10,061 nucleotides of DNA, from the NCBI GenBank assembly GCA_002434335.1, contig DJJW01000021.1:180060-190120 (forward strand). The letters run 5' to 3'. Under the pieces are notes generated by a model. That model did not search any database. It was not told the DNA's origin and saw nothing but the letters and a program-made list of their open reading frames with translations. Shown one piece after another: positions 1 through 5,749 of this stretch. The stretch comes from Lachnoclostridium sp. UBA6558. GTDB lineage: Bacteria; Bacillota; Clostridia; Lachnospirales; Lachnospiraceae. The translations under genes were made by a program, and so were the position numbers. Each line of letters starts with the position of its first letter. Within the stretch, counting starts at the first letter, position 1.

Positions 1-1173
1 TTCGGTGATGTATCTATTACCATCTCATCCATCGCCGACCACCTGGACGAAACAGAAAAAGATATTATTCGCGCTCTTTGCTACTGGGAAAAGGTTAACC
101 TGATTCGTTTGGAAAGAGACAGCAAAAAAGAGATTATTTCCATGACTATAAATGATCCGGAATCCAAAGAATCCGAAATCAGTAATGAAAATACATATAG
201 CCAAAGCTACCGTAATGGTGCGCCAATGACCGCATACACACCCCCTGCTTATCCGGCTTCCTCTGCTGAGGCTGCTCCAGATGGGGATTATACAAAGAAC
301 GGCTTGAAAGAGAATATTTCGGAAGCCGGTGCTTATACTAATAGCAGTTATGACAATACACCTTATGATGACAGCACAACGGATGAAACCGCATATGCCG
401 ATATGTCAAATGTCAGAATACCTGAGGACAGGAAGGCACATATGTTTGAAAAGCCTACCTATTCCGAAGCTCAGATAAAGCAGCTGACAGAAAATGATGA
501 GGTCAAATGGCTGCTGAACATAATCGAAATCTACCTGGACCGCCTGATTAAGCCCATGGATATGCAGCTGATCCTATACCTTTATGAAAGCCTTGGCTTC
601 TCTGCAGAGCTTATCATGTATTTATACGAATACTGTATATCCAAGAACAAAAAGAATCCGTCCTACATAGAAGCTGTTGCTCTTTCCTGGGCAGAAGAAG
701 GAGTGGATACCGTAGAAAAAGCCGAAGCCAAAACCGCTCTCTATAACAGCAATTACACTGCAATCAACAAAGCCTTCGGGTTAAACAGGTCACCCGGACA
801 GATTGAGAAACAGTTTATAGAAAAATGGATAAACAAATTCGGCTTCTCCATCGAGATCATCGTGGAAGCCTGCAACCGAACCATATTGCTTACCCAGAAG
901 CCGGATTTTAAATATGCGGATAAAATTCTGGAGAACTGGAATAAAAAAGGTGTAAAAGAATTATCACAGATAAGTAAACTGGATGAAGAGCATTCCAAGG
1001 ACAAGGCCGCCAATGCAGCAAAAGCTGCCGCTATGGCTGCCGCTAATTCCGGAAAACCTGCCAAGCCTCAAACAGCTGCCCAAAACCGGTTCAATGCTTT
1101 TCCCCAGCGCTCCTATACGGAAGCTGACTATTCGTCAATGGAGCAAAAGCTGCTTCAGAAGAAGATGAATTAA
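1..1173 (+). CDS. DnaD-domain primosomal protein (5' truncated)
   Basis: Replication-initiation or restart protein of the DnaD/DnaB family, which helps load the replicative helicase in Firmicutes. The frame is open from base 1, so the start lies upstream; the TTG at 109 is internal, not a start. Visible residues 1-36 look like the end of an N-terminal winged helix (SIADHLDETEKDIIRAL, then a short strand). Residues about 37-150 are a polar, low-complexity linker rich in Ser, Thr, Tyr and Asn. Two DnaB_2/DnaD C-terminal domains follow in tandem, about 168-240 and 252-322. Each ends in the family's YxxxIxxxW-type motif (YIEAVALSW at 222-230, YADKILENW at 305-313), which is linked to DNA binding in DnaD. 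An Ala-rich stretch precedes a tail, FNAFPQRSY...LEQ-type, common at the end of clostridial DnaD proteins. The next gene, a helicase loader, starts 74 nt downstream on the same strand and is probably co-transcribed. Family assignment is firm; which DnaD/DnaB paralogue it is remains open. Confidence 0.9.
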   Translation, partial: FGDVSITISSIADHLDETEKDIIRALCYWEKVNLIRLERDSKKEIISMTINDPESKESEISNENTYSQSYRNGAPMTAYTPPAYPASSAEAAPDGDYTKNGLKENISEAGAYTNSSYDNTPYDDSTTDETAYADMSNVRIPEDRKAHMFEKPTYSEAQIKQLTENDEVKWLLNIIEIYLDRLIKPMDMQLILYLYESLGFSAELIMYLYEYCISKNKKNPSYIEAVALSWAEEGVDTVEKAEAKTALYNSNYTAINKAFGLNRSPGQIEKQFIEKWINKFGFSIEIIVEACNRTILLTQKPDFKYADKILENWNKKGVKELSQISKLDEEHSKDKAANAAKAAAMAAANSGKPAKPQTAAQNRFNAFPQRSYTEADYSSMEQKLLQKKMN

Positions 1174-1231
1174 TATGTTTCATTGCACCGTCTGCTATTG
1201 CCCGGAGCAAGGCTGTACTATATGTTTTTAG

Positions 1232-1237
1232 AAGGAG
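1232..1237 (+). promoter_or_regulatory. Ribosome binding site of the helicase-loader gene
   Basis: AAGGAG lies 10 nt before the ATG at 1248. It supports that start over other in-frame codons. The 74-nt gap after the DnaD gene shows no terminator, so the two genes probably share a transcript. Confidence 0.75.
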
Positions 1238-1247
1238 AAATAACCCT

Positions 1248-2234
1248 ATGGCTCTTAAGAACTATCAATACAATAAAATCCTGCGGGACTATGACAACAG
1301 GCAGCTGGAAGCCAAGCATGCTCTGGATATCCGAATGGAGGAGGCCTATGGGAAGATTCCTGCCTTAAAGGAAATTGACGATGAAATAGTAACCTGCGCT
1401 ATTGAAAGTGCCAGGCAAATGCTGACAGGGAAGGAAGAAGCTCTGGAGCATCTGAAGCTGGTAGCAAAAGGTGCGGATAAACGCAGGGAAGCCCTGTTAA
1501 AAGCCCACGGTTACCGGGCTGATTTTCTAAAGCTTCGTTATCAGTGCCCGGACTGTAAGGATACCGGTTATATCGGGAACGAAAAATGCCACTGTTTTAA
1601 GCAGGCCATTGTGGATATTGTCTATTCCCAGTCCAACATGAAGGAAGCTATCAGCAGAGAAAATTTCAGCTCCTTCTCTTTTTCCTATTATGCGGAGGAT
1701 TACATTGACCCCTCTACCCAAACCTCCCCCAGGGATAATATTGCAAGAGTGGTAAAGGAATGCAGAAACTTTATCGACTCCTTCGATACAGTAAAGGGCA
1801 ACCTGCTGCTTTACGGAAATACCGGCGTTGGAAAGACATTCCTAGCCAATTGTATTGCCAAGGAGTTATTAGATAAAGCTTTTACTGTAATCTATCTAAC
1901 CGCTTTTCAGCTTTTTGATATCCTTGAGAAGAACAAATTCGGCAAAGGGGAAGAAAACTTCGAAGCCGGCAGCCAGTTCGAATATATATTGGACTGCGAT
2001 ATGCTGATTATAGACGATCTTGGCACAGAACTTACCAATGCTTTTGTCAATGTCCAGCTCTACCTGTGCATTAATGAACGGCTGCTTCGAAACAAGTCCA
2101 CTGTCATCTCCACTAACCTGTCCCTTGACAATATAAACACGCTCTACAGCGAAAGAGTATTCTCAAGAATTGCCAGTAATTTCACTCTCTTAAAGATTAT
2201 AGGTGAGGATATTCGACTAAAAAAACTGTTTTAG
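1248..2234 (+). CDS. dnaC: DnaI/DnaC-type helicase loader ATPase
   Basis: AAA+ ATPase (328 aa) that binds the replicative DnaB/DnaC helicase and places it on DNA at origins or stalled forks; cytoplasmic. The N-terminal part, residues 1-95, is helical and charged. A zinc-binding cluster follows, C100-x2-C103 and C114-H115-C116, matching the zinc domain of Bacillus DnaI. The ATPase core has Walker A GNTGVGKT (190-197), Walker B MLIIDD (252-257), a sensor-1 STN (N290) and a basic SERVFSR segment (301-307) where the Arg finger of the family sits. Length is close to DnaI (about 310 aa). The start has a good AAGGAG site. It follows a DnaD-domain gene, a pairing that fits a primosome unit. IstB transposition helpers have the same core but usually lack this zinc cluster, and no transposase is nearby, so a loader is favoured. 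The symbol follows common clostridial usage; the Bacillus name would be dnaI. Confidence 0.9.
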   Translation: MALKNYQYNKILRDYDNRQLEAKHALDIRMEEAYGKIPALKEIDDEIVTCAIESARQMLTGKEEALEHLKLVAKGADKRREALLKAHGYRADFLKLRYQCPDCKDTGYIGNEKCHCFKQAIVDIVYSQSNMKEAISRENFSSFSFSYYAEDYIDPSTQTSPRDNIARVVKECRNFIDSFDTVKGNLLLYGNTGVGKTFLANCIAKELLDKAFTVIYLTAFQLFDILEKNKFGKGEENFEAGSQFEYILDCDMLIIDDLGTELTNAFVNVQLYLCINERLLRNKSTVISTNLSLDNINTLYSERVFSRIASNFTLLKIIGEDIRLKKLF

Positions 2235-2236
2235 CC

Positions 2237-2265
2237 TTGACTAACTTTAACGATAATGGTATAAC
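2237..2265 (+). promoter_or_regulatory. Sigma-A-type promoter of the PRPP synthase gene
   Basis: TTGACT (2237-2242) and TATAAC (2260-2265) are separated by exactly 17 nt, with one mismatch from consensus in each box. Transcription would begin near 2272, leaving a leader of about 135 nt. The promoter starts only 3 nt after the stop codon of the helicase-loader gene. It gives the third gene its own transcription, although read-through from the first two remains possible because no terminator is seen between them. Confidence 0.65.
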
Positions 2266-2270
2266 GTTAA
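2247..2270 (+). promoter_or_regulatory. Inverted repeat over the promoter, possible operator
   Basis: TTAACG (2247-2252) and CGTTAA (2265-2270) form a perfect 6-bp inverted repeat around 12 nt that include most of the -10 box. The right arm sits inside the 8-bp palindrome TAACGTTA (2262-2269). A repressor bound here would block the promoter of the PRPP synthase gene. It does not resemble the Bacillus PurR box that I know. AT-rich sequence makes short repeats common, so this is tentative. Confidence 0.3.
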
Positions 2271-2271
2271 T

Positions 2272-2407
2272 GGACATTTTTCGTGACGGTTCAGTCGAAA
2301 CGAATTTTAAGAATAAAATGTACTGAATAATTCACATAATCAATCTATCCTAAACAATGGGGTTTAAGATACTTTAACTCCCTAAAATCAATTGGAGGTC
2401 AAACGAA
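2272..2407 (+). promoter_or_regulatory. Leader of the PRPP synthase mRNA with a stem-loop
   Basis: The predicted 5' leader is about 135 nt. It holds a stem-loop at 2359-2382: GGGGTTTAAG, loop ATA, CTTTAACTCCC, with one bulged T and one T-T mismatch. The stem ends 9 nt before the TTGGAGGT ribosome binding site (2392-2399). A weaker repeat TTTCG/CGAAA spans 2279-2300. Neither is followed by a run of T, so this is not an ordinary terminator-attenuator. I do not recognise a known riboswitch. Confidence 0.3.
2392..2399 (+). promoter_or_regulatory. Ribosome binding site of the PRPP synthase gene
   Basis: TTGGAGGT is a near-perfect anti-16S match, 8 nt before the ATG at 2408. It fixes the start codon and suggests strong translation. 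Confidence 0.8.
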
Positions 2408-3577
2408 ATGCCGCAGCAAGAAAAAATACTAGAAACGATTCCCGTCGGCACATTGGGCATGATTGCTCTGGAAAGCAGCAAGTCCCTTGGACAGAAAGTT
2501 AACGACTACATTGTAGACTGGCGCAGAGCAAGGGAAAGCGAGCACACATCCACTATTGCCTTTGCAGGTTATCAGCGTGATTCCTATTTAATCGATGCTC
2601 ACTGCCCCAGGTTTGGTACCGGTGAGGCAAAAGGTGTAATCAAAGAATCCGTTCGCGGTTCCGACCTTTACCTGCTTCTGGACGTTTGCAACTACAGTTT
2701 AACTTATTCGGTATGCGGACATACCAACCATATGTCACCCGATGACCACTATCAGGATCTTAAAAGAATTATTGCAGCGGTAGGAGGCAAGGCAAGAAGA
2801 ATTACAGTTATCATGCCTTTTCTCTATGAAAGCAGACAACATAGAAGAAGCTCCAGAGAATCACTGGACTGCGCTCTTGCTTTACAGGAACTGACTAATA
2901 TGGGAGTAGAGAGTATTATAACCTTTGATGCTCATGATCCCCGTGTACAGAATGCTATTCCTTTAAAGAGCTTCGAAACAGTACAGCCTACTTATCAGTT
3001 TATCAAAGCACTTGTAAACCATGTACCTGACCTTAACATCAGCTCCGATAACATGATGGTAATCAGCCCCGATGAAGGCGGTATGAACCGTGCCATTTAC
3101 TTCGCAAATGTGTTAGGAGTAGACCTTGGTATGTTCTATAAGCGCAGAGATTACACCACTGTTGTCAACGGCCGTAATCCAATTGTTGCCCATGAATTCT
3201 TAGGCTCCGATATCGAAGGAAAGGATATGCTTATCATTGATGATATGATTTCCTCCGGAGAAAGTATGATTGATGTTGCCAAGGAATTAAAGAGACGCAA
3301 AGCCGGCAGAATTTTTGTAGCTTCCACTTTCGGTTTATTCACAAACGGACTTTCCAAATTTGATGAAGCTTATGAGCAGGGCTTAATCTATCGTGTACTT
3401 ACCACCAACCTGGTATATCAGACAGAAGAGCTGCTGTCCAGACCTTACTATATCAATGTAGACATGAGCAAATATATCGCTCTGTTAATCGATACCTTAA
3501 ACCATGATTCCTCTATCAGCAAGCTGTTAAATCCCACAGAGCGCATTCAGAATATTCTGGCAAAGGTTAAGAAATAA
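2408..3577 (+). CDS. prs: Ribose-phosphate diphosphokinase, long divergent form
   Basis: Makes phosphoribosyl diphosphate (PRPP) from ribose 5-phosphate and ATP, the precursor for purines, pyrimidines, NAD, His and Trp. At 389 aa it is longer than the usual 310-320 aa enzyme. The order of family motifs is kept but each is altered. The ATP loop reads RQHRR (143-147; usual RQDR). The catalytic His region reads FDAHD (173-177, H176; usual DLHA). SPDEGG (220-225) and YKRRD (244-248) match SPDxGG and DKRR. The PRPP loop reads IIDDMISSGES (276-286), with the two Asp of the phosphoribosyltransferase signature kept (D278, D279) but Ser-Ser-Gly-Glu-Ser replacing the usual DTAGT-like part. Extra length sits at the N-terminus (about 45 residues before the first core strand) and the C-terminus. 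It has its own promoter and terminator. Most likely a clostridial PRPP synthetase subtype; another phosphoribosyl-transfer role cannot be excluded. Confidence 0.82.
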   Translation: MPQQEKILETIPVGTLGMIALESSKSLGQKVNDYIVDWRRARESEHTSTIAFAGYQRDSYLIDAHCPRFGTGEAKGVIKESVRGSDLYLLLDVCNYSLTYSVCGHTNHMSPDDHYQDLKRIIAAVGGKARRITVIMPFLYESRQHRRSSRESLDCALALQELTNMGVESIITFDAHDPRVQNAIPLKSFETVQPTYQFIKALVNHVPDLNISSDNMMVISPDEGGMNRAIYFANVLGVDLGMFYKRRDYTTVVNGRNPIVAHEFLGSDIEGKDMLIIDDMISSGESMIDVAKELKRRKAGRIFVASTFGLFTNGLSKFDEAYEQGLIYRVLTTNLVYQTEELLSRPYYINVDMSKYIALLIDTLNHDSSISKLLNPTERIQNILAKVKK

Positions 3578-3584
3578 CATTAAG

Positions 3585-3611
3585 GGGGCTGCCTTAGGCT
3601 GCCCCTTTTTT
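3585..3611 (+). terminator. Intrinsic terminator after the PRPP synthase gene
   Basis: GGGGCTGCC, loop TTA, GGCTGCCCC (3585-3605) forms a 9-position stem with one T-T mismatch, followed by six T (3606-3611) and more T-rich sequence. It begins 8 nt after the stop codon. It lies between two convergent genes. In the minus direction the stem is preceded by an A run and followed by only a weak T stretch, so it may stop the opposing transcript less efficiently. Confidence 0.92.
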
Positions 3612-3671
3612 ATTTCTTCATTATTATAAATTTTCATTATTCTTGGAAATGAATCACACTGTATAATATGA

Positions 3672-4544
3672 TTATAAGATAATTTTCATTATACTTCTCG
3701 CTTCAGAGAACAGATAATCACTTATATCTTTGTAGTTCGCGGAGCCTTCACCTTGTGACAGTCTCAATTGCATGACCGCCCACATGGCATTCCATAAGGT
3801 TACTATATACTCCATCTGCTTAAGAGCTGAAAGTTTTTCCTCATGACAGTCTCCAAAGTATCTCGTCAGGAATTCTTCCTTTTGTTCTTTCCTATATGGC
3901 ATGCAGATGATAGCCAGATCAAAGAATATATCTCCCATGCCGCTGTATTCCCAGTCAATCAGCCTTAAGGTACCATCATCCAGATAATTATTGGGAAACG
4001 GGTCATTATGGCACAGCCCGGTAGAAAGAGCTTCATATTTCTTTCTTTCCCTTTGGACCTCCTTCATACCCGCAATTAAGATTTCGATGTCTGCAGGCAG
4101 ATAAAGATTATTTTTACGGGCATACTCAACTCTGCAGTTGATGTCCTTATAAGGGGAGAAGTAAAAAGGTATCTCGGGCAGTTCATGGATTCTTCTCATA
4201 ACAGAAGCAATACGCTCCATATTTTCTGCCACTTTCGTATTCTCCTCCTTCCATTTAACACCATCAATATACTTTGTTACCATATTACCGGTTTCTACGG
4301 AAAAATAGACCACTTCTGCACCAATCCCTGCCTCAGCAACTGCTTTCAGTGCGGTGTATTCTCCCTCTCTGTTTATCCCCAGTTCATAAGCGTTTTTACG
4401 CCCAAGCCGAACAGCATACCGGTTATTGTCTACTGTAATTATATAGTTCTGATTCGTTAATCCGTCTTCCTGAAATTCTGACCTAATTTCGCAAACCGTT
4501 TCCGGAAAAACCTCTTTTAGCAACTCTTCCAATTCATTATTCAT
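3672..4544 (-). CDS. LicA/choline-kinase-like phosphotransferase
   Basis: Kinase of the APH/choline kinase fold (290 aa from the chosen start), expected to move phosphate from ATP to a small alcohol such as choline, ethanolamine or a similar amino-alcohol. The N-lobe has the LicA-like pattern GLTNQNY (28-34), YAVRLGRK (43-50) and INREGEY (57-63). The C-lobe has the Brenner motif HNDPFPNN (179-186; D181 catalytic, N186 metal) and IDWEY (196-200; D197 metal). C-terminal helices follow. I chose the ATG at 4544 because AAAGAGGT lies just upstream. An in-frame ATG at 4574 would add 10 residues (MGFGAKKEVL) but has no ribosome binding site. No licB, licC or licD homologue is visible, so a surface-phosphocholine pathway cannot be inferred. 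It stands alone between a terminator-like hairpin and the convergent PRPP synthase gene. The family is clear; the substrate is unknown, and thiamine or another sugar-like alcohol is possible. Confidence 0.82.
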   Translation of the reverse strand: MNNELEELLKEVFPETVCEIRSEFQEDGLTNQNYIITVDNNRYAVRLGRKNAYELGINREGEYTALKAVAEAGIGAEVVYFSVETGNMVTKYIDGVKWKEENTKVAENMERIASVMRRIHELPEIPFYFSPYKDINCRVEYARKNNLYLPADIEILIAGMKEVQRERKKYEALSTGLCHNDPFPNNYLDDGTLRLIDWEYSGMGDIFFDLAIICMPYRKEQKEEFLTRYFGDCHEEKLSALKQMEYIVTLWNAMWAVMQLRLSQGEGSANYKDISDYLFSEARSIMKIIL

Positions 4545-4548
4545 CAAT

Positions 4549-4556
4549 ACCTCTTT
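4549..4556 (-). promoter_or_regulatory. Ribosome binding site deciding the phosphotransferase start
   Basis: Read on the minus strand, AAAGAGGT lies 4 nt before the ATG at 4544 (5 nt from GAGG). The alternative ATG at 4574 is preceded by CAGCAATAACAA, with no Shine-Dalgarno match. The shorter protein is therefore preferred, though the spacing is slightly tight. Confidence 0.55.
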
Positions 4557-4683
4557 CTTTGCTCCAAACCCCATTTGTTATTGCTGCAACTAAAACGTTG
4601 AATATCTTCACAACTTAGCAGATGATATTGGAATAATAACCGATAGGAAAATTTTCGTACATGCAGTTACTTATACCTGCTTT

Positions 4684-4725
4684 GTATTATTTTATATTTT
4701 ATAAGGGTCTAACAGAATTGTCTAA
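4684..4725 (-). promoter_or_regulatory. Candidate promoter(s) of the phosphotransferase gene
   Basis: On the minus strand TTAGAC occurs twice, 13 nt apart (4725-4720 and 4712-4707). The first is 16 nt from TATAAA (4703-4698); the second is 17 nt from TAATAC (4689-4684). Either could serve, giving a leader of roughly 130-150 nt. The site lies just beyond the hairpin at 4735-4780, consistent with a separate transcription unit. The region is AT-rich, so chance matches are likely. Confidence 0.3.
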
Positions 4726-4734
4726 AGACGTAAA

Positions 4735-4780
4735 GACGAGGCTGCCGCATTTCAACAAAGTTGCTGCAAGAAGCCCCGTC
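4735..4780 (-). terminator. Hairpin, probable terminator of the MerR gene
   Basis: A 46-nt imperfect hairpin starts 6 nt after the MerR stop codon. Outer arms are GACG/CGTC and GGCT/AGCC, with GCA/TGC and CAAC/GTTG closer to an AAA loop and mismatches between them. Read on the minus strand it is followed by TTTACGTCTTT, an interrupted T tract. Position and shape fit a rho-independent terminator, but the T tract is weak. Confidence 0.5.
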
Positions 4781-4786
4781 CCACTA

Positions 4787-5608
4787 TTAATTACTGATTT
4801 TCTTTTCAACCGGTATCTGTAATTCCGTTATATAATCTTCTTCACTTTCCGAATTCCATTCACCCTTTAAATAAAGTTCTCGTTGAGGTCCGTTTATAGT
4901 ATAACCGTTTTCCTCAATCCAGCTTGAAGCCGCTTTATAGGCCTGCCCTATGGTTTTATAGGAACCTTTGTGTATAACACAGGCTGCCGGGACCGATTCA
5001 AGGTTTCTTACGTTAACCCGGTCACTGCCTTTTAAGTCTCCTGTAATGGCTTCCAGCACTTCTGCATCAACTGCATTCTCAAGCCCTTTGTTATCATAAT
5101 ATATTACCAGGCAGGGAGGTATAATCTTACCCTTGTTGCTCTCAATATAACTTACCAGCTCCTCCCACAAGTGTCCTTGCTCAGGATAATCAGGTATTAT
5201 ATCTCTTAAGCCTGCCACCTTGATTTCTTCTGTTTTTTTATAAATTACATCATATTCCATTGTAGTACCCTCCTGATCCAGGTATTCCATATAGCCTTTA
5301 AGCAGATTAAGACGTTCTTGTTCCCTGTCAATATTGTCCTGTATTTGGGACTGCTTTAAAGCAAGAAGCTCCTTTAAGGTCTCTTTCCCTTTGCTTTCCT
5401 TTACAATGAGCAGAATCTCCTCAAGGGAAAATCCCATGTCCTTTAGATTCAGTATACGGTTAAGGATAGTCATCTGTTCTGCCGAGTAATAGCGATAACC
5501 GGTCAGTTCGTCCGTCTTTACTGGCTTTAACAGATTAAGAACATCATAATGCCTTAAGGTTGCTATGGTTACTCTGTTTAATTTTGCGAATTCTCCGATT
5601 TTGAACAT
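4787..5608 (-). CDS. MerR-family regulator with GyrI-like effector domain
   Basis: Ligand-responsive transcription factor (273 aa) of the BmrR/BltR/TipA kind, which untwists promoters with an over-long spacer when its ligand binds. Residues 1-72 are the MerR winged helix-turn-helix: FKIGEFAKL, RVTIATLRHYD and a wing with GYRYY (37-41). Residues about 75-112 are the dimerising coiled coil. Residues 117-268 are a GyrI-like/bacterial-effector domain with CVIHKGSY (210-217), the SSWIEENGY helix (228-236), a buried-acid candidate E244 in QRELYL, and a final ITELQIPV strand (260-267). This domain binds hydrophobic cationic drugs in BmrR. AAAGGA lies before the ATG at 5608. A promoter with a 19-bp spacer lies upstream, so autoregulation is likely. 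No efflux or resistance gene is adjacent, so its other targets are unknown. The hairpin downstream suggests it is transcribed alone. Confidence 0.88.
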   Translation of the reverse strand: MFKIGEFAKLNRVTIATLRHYDVLNLLKPVKTDELTGYRYYSAEQMTILNRILNLKDMGFSLEEILLIVKESKGKETLKELLALKQSQIQDNIDREQERLNLLKGYMEYLDQEGTTMEYDVIYKKTEEIKVAGLRDIIPDYPEQGHLWEELVSYIESNKGKIIPPCLVIYYDNKGLENAVDAEVLEAITGDLKGSDRVNVRNLESVPAACVIHKGSYKTIGQAYKAASSWIEENGYTINGPQRELYLKGEWNSESEEDYITELQIPVEKKISN

Positions 5609-5659
5609 TCGTTATCCTTTCTGGGTATTTATAAGTTGATTATAATACTCAGATTTTTG

Positions 5660-5673
5660 ATTGGGGCCCCAAT
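5660..5673. promoter_or_regulatory. 14-bp perfect palindrome in the MerR leader
   Basis: ATTGGGGCCCCAAT is a perfect palindrome. After one unpaired base on each side it is flanked by TTT and AAA, extending the symmetry. The GC-rich centre stands out in AT-rich intergenic DNA. It falls at the predicted start of the MerR transcript, where a bound protein could block transcription. An operator is the best guess. Alternatively, TTGGGG within it, 19 nt from TATTAT on the minus strand, could be a second MerR-type promoter. Confidence 0.45.
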
Positions 5674-5679
5674 GAAATT

Positions 5680-5710
5680 AGTATAAACCCTGCTGTTACA
5701 ATAGAGTCAA
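5680..5710 (-). promoter_or_regulatory. MerR-type promoter with 19-bp spacer and dyad
   Basis: On the minus strand TTGACT (5710-5705) and TATACT (5685-5680) are separated by 19 nt, the long spacer typical of promoters controlled by MerR-family activators. A dyad lies mostly within the spacer: ACTCT, two bases, TGT-A-ACA, two bases, AGGGT, with 7 of the first 10 symmetric positions pairing. Its centre is 2 nt off the spacer centre. The 40 nt upstream of the -35 box are almost all A/T, as in an UP element. The promoter reads into the MerR gene, giving a leader of about 65 nt. Confidence 0.5.
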
Positions 5711-5723
5711 TATCAATATATAA

Positions 5724-5737
5724 AATATTTAAATATT
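5724..5737. repeat. AT-only 14-bp palindrome after the PBP gene
   Basis: AATATTTAAATATT lies 13 nt beyond the PBP stop codon. It is followed on the minus strand by TTATATATT. It could be a very weak terminator for the PBP transcript or simply A/T-rich DNA upstream of the MerR promoter. No GC-rich stem is present, so I do not call a terminator. Confidence 0.25.
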
Positions 5738-5749
5738 ATTTAATTTTAT

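Noticed and set aside
109..111. TTG at 109 as the start of the DnaD-domain gene
   Set aside because: The frame is open back to base 1 and encodes recognisable winged-helix residues before this codon, with no ribosome binding site, so the gene begins outside the window.
753..1064. Minus-strand reading frame inside the DnaD gene
   Set aside because: It is Ala- and Ser-rich as expected from the reverse of the Ala-rich coding strand, has no ribosome binding site, and lies wholly inside a strongly supported gene.
1248..2234. Helicase-loader gene as the IstB partner of an insertion sequence
   Set aside because: No transposase or terminal repeats are present, and the zinc cluster and DnaD neighbour point to a DnaI/DnaC loader.
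2279..2300. TTTCG/CGAAA repeat as a PurR box
   Set aside because: The pairing is only 5 bp and the sequence does not match the paired CCGAAC-type boxes known for PurR control.
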